A DNA stretch of 5,638 nt from Bacteroidota bacterium. Lineage in GTDB: Bacteria > Bacteroidota > Bacteroidia > Chitinophagales > Chitinophagaceae. This document shows, piece by piece, positions 1 to 5,638 of this stretch (positions within the stretch are counted from its first letter, which is position 1; each line of letters opens with the position of its first letter). Location: NCBI GenBank assembly GCA_023411775.1, contig JAEYOL010000160.1, forward strand, positions 1-5,638. Direction: 5' to 3'. The notes beneath the pieces are model-generated. The model saw only the letters and a list, made by a program, of their open reading frames with translations, was not told the DNA's origin and searched no databases. The position numbers were made by a program, and so were the translations under genes.

Positions 1-10
1 GTAAGATTGA

Positions 11-409
11 TTACTCAACACAATACCTCCTTATTCCATTCTTGATTAAATTCACATTGAAATTTATTAAGAATCCAATATTCTTTTTACTCAATTTCAG
101 ATGACTCATGATCTGAGCCTGCCAAACAGGGTTAACGGCTTCTACAGCTTTAATCTCACAAACTATAGTATCCTCAACAAAAACGTCCACCCTCAACCCT
201 TCGTCGAATGTTAAATTATCATAAACGATTGGCAATTTTATTTGCCGTTTGTATTCAATTCCCTTCTTATCCAACTCATGACAAAAGCACGCTTCATATA
301 TCTTTTCTAATAAACCTGGCCCAAGTTTTTTGTGGACATCAAAAGCGCTGTCTACAATCTCGCAACACAGCGATTGCTCATACTCCGAAAGTTGATACAT
401 AGCATCCAT
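11..409 (-). CDS. GxxExxY family protein (PDDEXK nuclease-like fold)
   Basis: Small protein of the GxxExxY family (Pfam PDDEXK_3), which has a restriction-endonuclease-like fold but no settled cellular role. Numbered from the ATG at 409 (132 aa), the naming motif is G32-L-L-E35-K-I-Y38. The nuclease-like core follows as D75 (in LRVDVFVED), E85-I-K87 (in VCEIKAVE) and a Gln pair at 97-99 (WQAQ), so the D...ExK...Q residues are all present. The length is normal for the family and the stop at 11-13 is inside the window, so the gene looks complete. The frame is open up to a TTG at 427, but the ATG at 409, or a second ATG at 400, is the more natural start because homologues begin shortly before the (S/E)E-rich helix. 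There is no Shine-Dalgarno sequence, as expected in Bacteroidota. By hand count the gene is about 36% G+C against roughly 45-50% in neighbouring genes, which may indicate acquisition by transfer. The family assignment is firm; nuclease activity is inferred only. Confidence 0.9.
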   Translation of the reverse strand: MDAMYQLSEYEQSLCCEIVDSAFDVHKKLGPGLLEKIYEACFCHELDKKGIEYKRQIKLPIVYDNLTFDEGLRVDVFVEDTIVCEIKAVEAVNPVWQAQIMSHLKLSKKNIGFLINFNVNLIKNGIRRYCVE

Positions 410-444
410 TTTCAGCAATATGACCAAAATTTTAAAAGAGCTTA

Positions 445-459
445 AGGTGATTCACACCT
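445..459. repeat. Short inverted repeat upstream of the GxxExxY gene
   Basis: A 5-bp inverted repeat, AGGTG-ATTCA-CACCT, with an overlapping GTGA-T-TCAC dyad. It lies 36 bp before the ATG at 409, in the gap between the VWA gene and the GxxExxY gene. Reading on the minus strand, an AAATTTTG sequence (425-432) follows it, differing by one base from the Bacteroidota -7 consensus TAnnTTTG. The dyad would therefore sit near the -33 position of such a promoter and could be an operator. It is short, and chance is a real alternative. Confidence 0.22.
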
Positions 460-523
460 AAAAATTCGTTTTTTTATTTTCCATGCTTCCTTCCCGTCTC
501 ATCGTCTCCCCTGCAAAAAAAAA

Positions 524-1621
524 TCAATAAACAGTCTTCCTCTTCCCACTCTCGAAGTCCTTAAATATAAAAGCTCCCAATTTATCCAGCGACGCAAAAA
601 ACGCTTTACCATGATTCATTTCCGTAAACTCCTGCACGAAGCGCTGGAGGTACGGATCGGTGGCGATCATAAATGTAGTGATCGGTATTTTTAGTTTCTT
701 GCATTGCGCCGCAAGATTCATGCAACGGTTCACTACTTTGCGGTCCAGGCCAAAACTATTTTTATAGTATCGCTTGCCAATCTTAAGGCAGGTTGGCTTT
801 CCGTCTGTGATCATGAATATTTGCTTATTGGGATTTTTCCTTCTTCTTAAAATATCCATCGCCAGTTCCAGGCCTGCAACGGTATTGGTATGATAAGGGC
901 CTACCTGCAAATAGGGAAGGTCTTTTATTTCGATCGGCCAGGCATCGTTTCCAAAAACGACAATATCAAGTGTGTCCTTGGGATATTTGGTCTGGATCAG
1001 TTCGCTCAGGGCCATAGCCACTTTCTTGGCGGGCGTAATGCGATCTTCACCATACAATATCATGGAATGAGAGATATCGATCATTAGCACAGTTGAGGTC
1101 TGTGCTTTGAAATCAGTTTCGCGGATGCTGAGATCATCTTCCTGCAAACGGAAACTGTCCAGTCCATGATTGATCTGCGCGTTGCGAATCGATTCGGTAA
1201 AATCGATCTGCTCCAACATATCTCCAAACTGGAACTGCCGGGTTTCAGGATTTTGTTCATCGCCCTGGCCAGGTTTAAAACTATGGTGATCGCCCTGTTT
1301 TGTCTTTTTAAGTTTACCGAATATTTCTTCCAGGCTTCTTCTTCGAATACCCTGTTCCGTTTTAGGTGTGATACGGATCTCCCCACGCTGGTTTTCTTCG
1401 GTGATATAACCTTTTTCCTTTAGCTCATCCAGAAAATCACCCATCCCATATTCATCATCTGTCAGCTCGTATTTATTATTCAGTTCATTCAGCCATTGCA
1501 ATGCCTCTGCCACATCACCGCTTGTATAGGTAAGCAGTTGCATAAAGAGGTCTAGCAATTGCTCAAAACGCGTCTTGCCATTTTCATTGGGATCAAATTT
1601 TGTAAAATGAAATCCACGCAT
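524..1621 (-). CDS. VWA (von Willebrand factor A) domain protein, MoxR/Mg-chelatase-associated type
   Basis: A 365-residue soluble protein with no signal peptide or membrane segment, so probably cytoplasmic. Residues 1-100 are a helical, acidic N-terminal region, and about 100-130 is a charged linker rich in K, G, Q and E. The VWA domain runs from about 175 to 350. Its metal-ion-dependent adhesion site is intact: D182-I-S184-H-S186 in VLMIDISHSM, T245 in YHTNT, and D273-G in FMITDGKP. In bacteria, VWA proteins of this layout usually work with a MoxR- or magnesium-chelatase-like AAA+ ATPase in metal insertion or complex remodelling. No such ATPase is visible here, so the partner, if any, lies outside the window. 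The ATG at 1621 has no Shine-Dalgarno sequence and lies 90 bp after the lipoprotein gene on the same strand, so co-transcription is possible. A heptamer tandem repeat sits in that 90-bp leader. The family call is strong; the cellular role is unknown. Confidence 0.9.
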   Translation of the reverse strand: MRGFHFTKFDPNENGKTRFEQLLDLFMQLLTYTSGDVAEALQWLNELNNKYELTDDEYGMGDFLDELKEKGYITEENQRGEIRITPKTEQGIRRRSLEEIFGKLKKTKQGDHHSFKPGQGDEQNPETRQFQFGDMLEQIDFTESIRNAQINHGLDSFRLQEDDLSIRETDFKAQTSTVLMIDISHSMILYGEDRITPAKKVAMALSELIQTKYPKDTLDIVVFGNDAWPIEIKDLPYLQVGPYHTNTVAGLELAMDILRRRKNPNKQIFMITDGKPTCLKIGKRYYKNSFGLDRKVVNRCMNLAAQCKKLKIPITTFMIATDPYLQRFVQEFTEMNHGKAFFASLDKLGAFIFKDFESGKRKTVY

Positions 1622-1653
1622 AGTCTGTCGTTTAATATCTGCACAAAACCTGG

Positions 1654-1695
1654 CATCTAGTATCTGTTATCCAGCATCCAGTATCCAGTATCCAA
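1654..1695. repeat. Six-unit 7-bp tandem repeat (consensus YATCCAG)
   Basis: Six consecutive 7-bp units in perfect register on the plus strand: CATCTAG, TATCTGT, TATCCAG, CATCCAG, TATCCAG, TATCCAA. A stray seventh copy, AATCCAG, lies at 1704-1710, one base out of register. On the coding strand the unit reads CTGGATR. The array lies between the lipoprotein stop and the VWA start, ending 32 bp before the VWA ATG, so it sits in the promoter or 5' leader of the VWA gene. Central units are nearly identical and edge units are degenerate, as expected for an array that grows and shrinks by slippage. Its function is unknown. Confidence 0.85.
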
Positions 1696-1711
1696 TTTAC
1701 AACAATCCAGC

Positions 1712-2197
1712 TCAGCGATAGTTCTCAAAACTTTTGCGGCTGAAAGTGCCGGGAGAAGCGTGGTCGCCGGCTTTCATGTTATAATTAACATATGTAATAC
1801 CCTTCAGTTCGGTAAGATTGTAGGTGGTGGAAGACATATAAGCGGCAGCGCCGGCGCTACCCATTTGCTGTCCAAGGAATTCGCTTTCAGGAATGGAAAC
1901 GTATATAGTGTCGTTGGAAATCTTAACAAATTGCAACTTTACATTTTCCCAGGAGGCGTTCAGGTCGCTGATCAGGGATTCAGCCGTTAACGAGTCCGGG
2001 GCTACGGTTCGCTGCTGCTTGAGGTAAAACTCGTTCTTCACTGTATCAAACTCAGAGACCCAGGGCAGGGGTGCCGGTGGCATAACAATTTCTTCCTCAG
2101 AAAATATTGTATCGCCAGAAGCCTCATTTTCGACAGATGCATCGTTGTTGCAGGCAACAAAAAAGATTATTCCAGCCAGCCATAATTTGTTTCTCAT
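1712..2197 (-). CDS. Small predicted lipoprotein, GerMN-like C-terminal region
   Basis: A 161-residue predicted lipoprotein. The N-terminus has a basic start (MRNK), a hydrophobic stretch at 5-15 and a cysteine at 16 in FFVAC, a slightly loose lipobox of a kind tolerated in Bacteroidota. The mature N-terminus (CNNDASVENEASGD) is acidic and flexible, which would fit export to the outer membrane surface. Residues 30-65 are low-complexity and proline-containing. The folded part begins near 68 and alternates helix and strand, with strands at about 86-92 and 97-103. A Gly/Ala-rich segment, GSAGAAAYMSS (113-123), is followed by YNLTELKGITYVNYNMKAGD (126-145). That pattern resembles the GerMN domain of envelope and sporulation proteins, including its Gly-Ser-x-Gly turn and the 'T.l.gi..V.y.v.Gd' end. 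I make this match from memory and hold it at moderate confidence. The gene is complete, and the next gene in the same direction encodes the VWA protein. Confidence 0.8.
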   Translation of the reverse strand: MRNKLWLAGIIFFVACNNDASVENEASGDTIFSEEEIVMPPAPLPWVSEFDTVKNEFYLKQQRTVAPDSLTAESLISDLNASWENVKLQFVKISNDTIYVSIPESEFLGQQMGSAGAAAYMSSTTYNLTELKGITYVNYNMKAGDHASPGTFSRKSFENYR

Positions 2198-2201
2198 CCT
2201 A

Positions 2202-2209
2202 CAAATCTA
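2202..2209 (-). promoter_or_regulatory. Candidate Bacteroidota -7 box (TAGATTTG) for the lipoprotein gene
   Basis: The minus strand reads TAGATTTG, an exact match to the TAnnTTTG -7 consensus of the Bacteroidota primary sigma factor. It ends only four bases before the lipoprotein ATG at 2197, so transcription would begin at or next to the start codon and give a leaderless or nearly leaderless mRNA. No clear TTG -33 element is visible about 20 bp upstream. The 8-bp match could therefore be chance, and the true promoter may lie farther right. Confidence 0.3.
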
Positions 2210-2280
2210 AGGAATAATAGATGGGGACAGCTTGATAACATGATTTCGTTTCCGATTCAGATTCTGCTGCCTCCGGCGGG

Positions 2281-2302
2281 CCCTCCCCAATTGCCCTCCC
2301 CC
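2281..2302 (-). promoter_or_regulatory. Potential G-quadruplex motif upstream of the lipoprotein gene
   Basis: On the minus strand four G-runs follow one another: G5, A, G3, CAATT, G4, A, G3. This meets the usual pattern of four runs of at least three G with loops of 1-7 bases (here 1, 5 and 1). It is overlapped by a 6-bp inverted repeat, GGCGGG (2275-2280) and CCCGCC (2300-2305), that could form a competing hairpin. The island is strikingly GC-rich within an AT-rich spacer and lies 84 bp before the lipoprotein ATG, on the same strand as that gene. A regulatory role is inference. Confidence 0.45.
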
Positions 2303-2382
2303 GCCTTCCAGCACACCAAAGTTTTCAAATAAGGTAATATGTCAACCGGTTTGCTAATTCCAGTTGAGGTACAATCTGTAGG

Positions 2383-2514
2383 TTAATCAGGATTTTTAGA
2401 TCCCATCAGTAATTGATTAATCAGGGCATAAATATCTAGCGGGAATCTGTCAAAACCAAAGTGAAAAAACAAAAAAATAAAGTAAAATAACAGTACATTT
2501 TTTAAAAGTTCCAT
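2383..2514 (-). CDS. Possible small membrane protein (43 aa), hypothetical
   Basis: An ATG at 2514 opens a 43-codon frame ending in TAA at 2383-2385, too short for standard gene finding. The product starts MELLKNVLLFYFIFLFFHFG. It has a strongly hydrophobic, Phe/Leu-rich segment at about 7-21, long enough for one short membrane span, followed by a more polar tail (FDRFPLDIYALINQLLMGSK and NPD). It lies in the same direction as its neighbours, starting 32 bp after the left arm of the DUF2723 terminator hairpin. I do not recognise it. Against it: the DNA is T-rich on this strand, which produces Phe/Leu codons by chance; no promoter is obvious; and an open frame of this size is not rare in AT-rich spacer. 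Treat it as a hypothesis. Confidence 0.28.
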   Translation of the reverse strand: MELLKNVLLFYFIFLFFHFGFDRFPLDIYALINQLLMGSKNPD

Positions 2515-2546
2515 ATTACAAGTTGACCTCTGCGGGCTTAATAACA

Positions 2547-2597
2547 AAGGCGGAATATGATAAAGAACTCTTTTCTGGTCTTTTCATACTCCGCCTT
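2547..2597 (-). terminator. Hairpin terminator of the DUF2723 gene
   Basis: A 14-bp stem pairs 2584-2597 (TCATACTCCGCCTT on the plus strand) with 2547-2560 (AAGGCGGAATATGA). The single non-Watson-Crick position (2589 with 2555) is G.U in a minus-strand transcript but A-C in a plus-strand one, so the structure favours leftward transcription. A further 5 bp (2562-2566 with 2579-2583) can extend the stem past one bulged base, leaving a 12-base loop. The U-rich sequence after it is modest (TTTGTTATT). It begins 19 bp after the stop codon of the DUF2723 gene, where a factor-independent terminator is expected. Confidence 0.75.
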
Positions 2598-2615
2598 CTC
2601 CGAACTATTAATTAA

Positions 2616-5600
2616 CTACTGGTTGGTATCGGCTTTATTGCTGGTATCTCCCGGCGTATTAATGATGGAACCGCCACCTTCGACAGGCTGTGGCTGGTTT
2701 TGTGTTTGAGGCGCGTATTTTTTCTCAATCGCGTCGAGTGCATGCATCATGGCTTCGTTAAAATATACTTCCGTTCCCTCCAGTGAACCGCCATACAATT
2801 CAGGACGATTGTTCTTGAGATAATCGTAATAACGTTTCTGCTGTTCAATATCCTTTCTCATCGCAAGCCTTACTTTTTCTGCCATCTCCATTTTACCTGC
2901 CTTATAACAGGCTTCGAGGTAGAGCAGACCTGTCTGGTTGTGACTGCTGAAGCGACTGACCATGCCATAAGGAAGATTATCCGCACTAATGCCTGCATCT
3001 ACTTTGTCAAGCAATTTTTGCGCCTGTTCTTTCTGTCCTTTGTCTGCCAGGTTACCTGCAGCTTCCGCAAAAACGAACCGGATATTTAGCAGGTGACGGC
3101 GGTTCTCTTCGTCAAAATAAACACCTTTTTTATCAGCGCCACCAAAACGGAACTTATCGTTCAGGTTATTAAACATGACCGAATCATTATTGTCGCGCAC
3201 CTGGGTGCCACCCAGCTGTGCCTGCCGCAGTGCGCCTTCAAGTGCCCATTCAGCCTGGGGATACTCGGTGCGGATTGGTACCAGGCGATAGGCGAGACCA
3301 TCCTTACGGAGATATTGACCAAAACCAAGTTCACCATAAGGCGATGTGAAATATATCGGGCGTTCCCATTTATTAGCCGCAATAATATTTAATACCATCA
3401 GATCACTGCGCGAAAGACCTATTGCCAGTTTGCGTTGTGGCAACTCAAAAACCATAGGAGAAACCACACTGTCTTCGGGATTGATGGTTTTATTAGCTCT
3501 TACTTTAGCCGCATCCACCGGAATACCCAGCCTGGATACGGGGAAGGTGCCAGCACCTACATCTCTACCCGTCTCCGGATCGATGGCAGGTTTACCCAAT
3601 TCCTGCTTCATGATACTGAATAGGTCGTAAGCAGTATTCTGATCGCCTTTGGGACGATATCTTACATATTCACGGTTGTGACCTTCAATTTGTTCTTCTG
3701 TCCAGATCACATCCACCGAATCTGCCTCGTTTACTTTACGGCGAAGCTGGTTAATATACCAGTCGATACCCAATAAGCTGTTGTTGATAATACGTATATC
3801 GGGTCTTACGCCTTCCACTTCCTGTGCATACCAGAGAGGGTAAGTATCGTTATCACCAAAAGTGAAAATGATCGCATTGGGTGCACAGCTTTCGAGATAA
3901 TTGCGGGCAAGATCAGGAGCCAGTGTTTTATTGCTACGATCGTGATCATCCCACTCCTGTTGCAACATAATCGCGGGAACGATCATGCATAACACTGAGG
4001 TGGAAATGTTCACCATTTTCCAGTTTGTACCACCAGATGAAACAGCTCGTATAATGAATGTAAGGCCGATAGTTATCAAGGCATACAGCGCTGTCACATA
4101 AAGACAGGTCATCAAAGTGGAACCGGGTGATCCACGGAGTGAACTCATTAGTGTAATGATAAAAGTAAGTGCTGAGCCATACAAGAGCAGGTTTTTGAAC
4201 CCTAACTGATCAGCTTTTTCACGTGCTGATCTGACAAAAGCTACTACGGCCAGTCCAATCCAGATCGCAAAGGCATAAAAGGATCCTACATAAGCATAAT
4301 CTCGTTCTCTTGGCTGGTTACCTGGCTGGTTGAGGTAGAGTACTACGGCAATACCAGTAAAGAAGAAAAGCAGGAAGCTCACGATCCAGTCCTTTCTGTT
4401 CTTGAGATATTGATAAATACAACCTACGATACCCAGGATAAAGGGCAGCATGAAAAGCTTGTTGTTGGCTTTGTTATTTTTTATACTGTCGGGCAGTTGG
4501 CTTTGATCGCCCAGCCTGCCGTTATCAATAAATGGAATGCCGCTGATCCAGTTCCCATCCCTCACGCTACCCATGCCCTGGATATCATTTTGACGGCCGG
4601 CGAAATTCCACATAAAATAACGCCAATACATCAACCCTGTTTGATAAGTAAAGAACCATTCGAGGTTGTCGCCATATGTGGGCGGCTCATAACGTGTCTG
4701 ACCGGTTTGCGGATCCTGGGTTTGCCCCAGCCCCAGCCATTGGGCATAGAAATAAGCGTGCTGCTGGTCATCACTCGAATCCCAGATGCGCGGAAAGAGT
4801 TGTTTGTCGGCGCTTTCATAACCATATTCCCGGGCCGGGCCGATGGGAATATACCTGTCTTTACCTTTCACATATTTCATTTCGCCTTCGATGATCTTCA
4901 CATACCCATTTTCATCGCGTGCAACTTCCGCGGCGTAGTGTGGACCATAGACAAGCGGAGCACTACCATATTGTTCGCGGCTCAAATAATATACGAGGTT
5001 GATGGGGTTGTCTACATTGTTCATATCAACCGCGGGATCTGCATTGGAGCGGATCATTGCGGTGAAATAAACAAAATAACCCAGCATCATAAAAGAGTAA
5101 CACCAGAGAGAAAGTTTCAGGACTCTCAGGGCACCGGGTTTCATGAGATATCCTACGACAACTGCTACAACAGATACAAGCAGGAATTTACCAAACCTGG
5201 CGCCACCTGAACCTACGCTCATGAAAAATGGCAGGGCCGATAATCCGAGGAACAGGACGAACCAGATTGTTAACCTGGTCTTTGATAGATTTGATTCTCT
5301 AAAAGTGAGTGCCCAGCCGATCACAGCAGCCAGTGCAATAAAATAAATTGCAAAGCCGGAGAAGAATGGCATTTTAAACGAGTTCACAAAGAACACGTCA
5401 AACAGTCCGGCAGCTTTCATTGAATATTGTATGATGGCTACCTGTACGATGCCTGTGATAAGGCATCCCACCAGGAACGCAATTACGGCCCCTTTTGTAC
5501 TGGGTTGGTAACGGCGATAGTAATAGATCAGAACGATTGCAGGGATAGTCAACAGGTTAAGCAAGTGCACACCAATTGACAAACCCATCATAAAGAAAAG

Positions 5601-5638
5601 AAAGACGATCCACCGGTCAGAACGTGCCCGTGCGAAAG
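2616..5638 (-). CDS. DUF2723 / GT117-type membrane glycosyltransferase-like protein, 5' end missing
   Basis: About 1006 residues are visible; the gene runs off the right edge. The ATG at 5591 is internal: the frame stays open through 5592-5638 and encodes FARARSDRWIVFLFF before MMGLSIGVHLLNLL, a segment found well inside this family. Probably some 150-200 N-terminal residues, including the catalytic acidic loop, lie outside. Numbered from the 5591 Met, about six membrane spans fall within 1-180, a periplasmic-type loop at about 180-375 and six more spans within 375-545. The conserved NQPGNQPRERDYAYVGS (421-437) and WDDHDRSNK (547-555) motifs follow, then FTFGDNDTYPLWYAQEVEG (576-594). The C-terminal part is soluble, with TPR-like helices at about 830-960 and a low-complexity polar tail. 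The family (Pfam DUF2723, CAZy GT117) is related to eukaryotic TMEM260, a protein O-mannosyltransferase, and has a GT-C type membrane fold. Bacterial substrates are unknown to me; protein glycosylation at the inner membrane is inferred. The family call is strong. Confidence 0.93.
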   Translation of the reverse strand, partial: FARARSDRWIVFLFFMMGLSIGVHLLNLLTIPAIVLIYYYRRYQPSTKGAVIAFLVGCLITGIVQVAIIQYSMKAAGLFDVFFVNSFKMPFFSGFAIYFIALAAVIGWALTFRESNLSKTRLTIWFVLFLGLSALPFFMSVGSGGARFGKFLLVSVVAVVVGYLMKPGALRVLKLSLWCYSFMMLGYFVYFTAMIRSNADPAVDMNNVDNPINLVYYLSREQYGSAPLVYGPHYAAEVARDENGYVKIIEGEMKYVKGKDRYIPIGPAREYGYESADKQLFPRIWDSSDDQQHAYFYAQWLGLGQTQDPQTGQTRYEPPTYGDNLEWFFTYQTGLMYWRYFMWNFAGRQNDIQGMGSVRDGNWISGIPFIDNGRLGDQSQLPDSIKNNKANNKLFMLPFILGIVGCIYQYLKNRKDWIVSFLLFFFTGIAVVLYLNQPGNQPRERDYAYVGSFYAFAIWIGLAVVAFVRSAREKADQLGFKNLLLYGSALTFIITLMSSLRGSPGSTLMTCLYVTALYALITIGLTFIIRAVSSGGTNWKMVNISTSVLCMIVPAIMLQQEWDDHDRSNKTLAPDLARNYLESCAPNAIIFTFGDNDTYPLWYAQEVEGVRPDIRIINNSLLGIDWYINQLRRKVNEADSVDVIWTEEQIEGHNREYVRYRPKGDQNTAYDLFSIMKQELGKPAIDPETGRDVGAGTFPVSRLGIPVDAAKVRANKTINPEDSVVSPMVFELPQRKLAIGLSRSDLMVLNIIAANKWERPIYFTSPYGELGFGQYLRKDGLAYRLVPIRTEYPQAEWALEGALRQAQLGGTQVRDNNDSVMFNNLNDKFRFGGADKKGVYFDEENRRHLLNIRFVFAEAAGNLADKGQKEQAQKLLDKVDAGISADNLPYGMVSRFSSHNQTGLLYLEACYKAGKMEMAEKVRLAMRKDIEQQKRYYDYLKNNRPELYGGSLEGTEVYFNEAMMHALDAIEKKYAPQTQNQPQPVEGGGSIINTPGDTSNKADTNQ

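Larger units (their letters stand above)
2198..2615. other. Intergenic region between the lipoprotein and DUF2723 genes
   Basis: This 418-bp gap has no ORF of normal gene length. From right to left it holds the terminator hairpin of the DUF2723 gene (2547-2597), a very AT-rich stretch (about 2455-2512) at the start of a possible 43-codon ORF (2383-2514), a perfect 10-bp palindrome TGATTAATCA (2414-2423), two direct copies of TTAATCAGG (2383-2391 and 2417-2425), a GC-rich island with G-runs on the minus strand (2275-2305), and a candidate -7 box against the lipoprotein start. I see no tRNA, riboswitch or transposon end in it. Confidence 0.7.

Noticed and set aside
410..427. N-terminal extension of the GxxExxY gene from a TTG at 427
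   Set aside because: The six extra residues would start at a rare TTG, while an ATG at 409 and another at 400 sit where family members usually begin. The extension would also overlap the best -7-like sequence.
515..523. Run of nine A on the plus strand (T9 on the minus strand) directly after the VWA stop codon
   Set aside because: It resembles the U-tract of a terminator, but I find no hairpin immediately before it, so I do not call a terminator.
1084..1386. A 100-codon minus-strand frame within the VWA gene
   Set aside because: It overlaps the VWA coding sequence in another frame and resembles no family. It is a shadow ORF.
2240..2332. 30-codon plus-strand frame across the GC-rich island
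   Set aside because: It is very short, proline-rich because of the C-runs, and has no start context or recognisable product.
2414..2423. Perfect palindrome TGATTAATCA with nearby direct repeats TTAATCAGG
   Set aside because: It is a possible operator, but short AT-rich palindromes are common in such spacers. It is far from any promoter I can support and lies inside the possible small ORF.
4410..5210. A 266-codon open frame on the plus strand
   Set aside because: It lies wholly antisense to the strongly conserved DUF2723 coding region, and its translation shows no recognisable domain. It is a shadow of the real frame.
1..5638. CRISPR array, insertion sequence, prophage, tRNA or rRNA
   Set aside because: The only regular repeat is the 7-bp array, which is too short for CRISPR. 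No transposase, paired terminal repeats, integrase or RNA-gene signature was found.

Overview
The window looks like a chromosomal segment of a Bacteroidota bacterium, most likely of the Chitinophagaceae type. This is an inference from gene content: a long DUF2723 (GT117-type) membrane glycosyltransferase-like protein, a GxxExxY protein, start codons without Shine-Dalgarno sequences, and one TAnnTTTG-like -7 box. No taxonomic marker gene is present, so the assignment is provisional.

Every supported gene is on the minus strand and reads right to left. From the right edge, a large multi-spanning membrane protein of the DUF2723 family enters already in progress; its 5' end lies outside the window. 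It ends at 2616 and is followed by a strong hairpin (2547-2597) that looks like its terminator. Next is an AT-rich gap of about 400 bp. It holds a possible 43-codon membrane peptide (2383-2514), a short GC-rich island with a G-quadruplex motif on the minus strand (2281-2302), and a possible promoter right against the next start codon. Then come a small predicted lipoprotein (1712-2197), a 90-bp spacer with six in-register copies of a 7-bp tandem repeat, and a 365-residue von Willebrand factor A (VWA) protein with an intact MIDAS metal site (524-1621). The last gene is a GxxExxY/PDDEXK-fold protein (11-409) that is clearly more AT-rich than its neighbours.

The genes do not form an obvious single pathway. 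The DUF2723 gene appears to be its own transcription unit. The lipoprotein and VWA genes are close and co-oriented and could be co-transcribed. The GxxExxY gene may be a later arrival. I found no CRISPR array, RNA gene, insertion sequence or convincing new multi-gene system. The items most worth checking are the heptamer repeat, the G-quadruplex island, the small ORF, and the VWA gene lacking its usual AAA+ ATPase partner inside the window.
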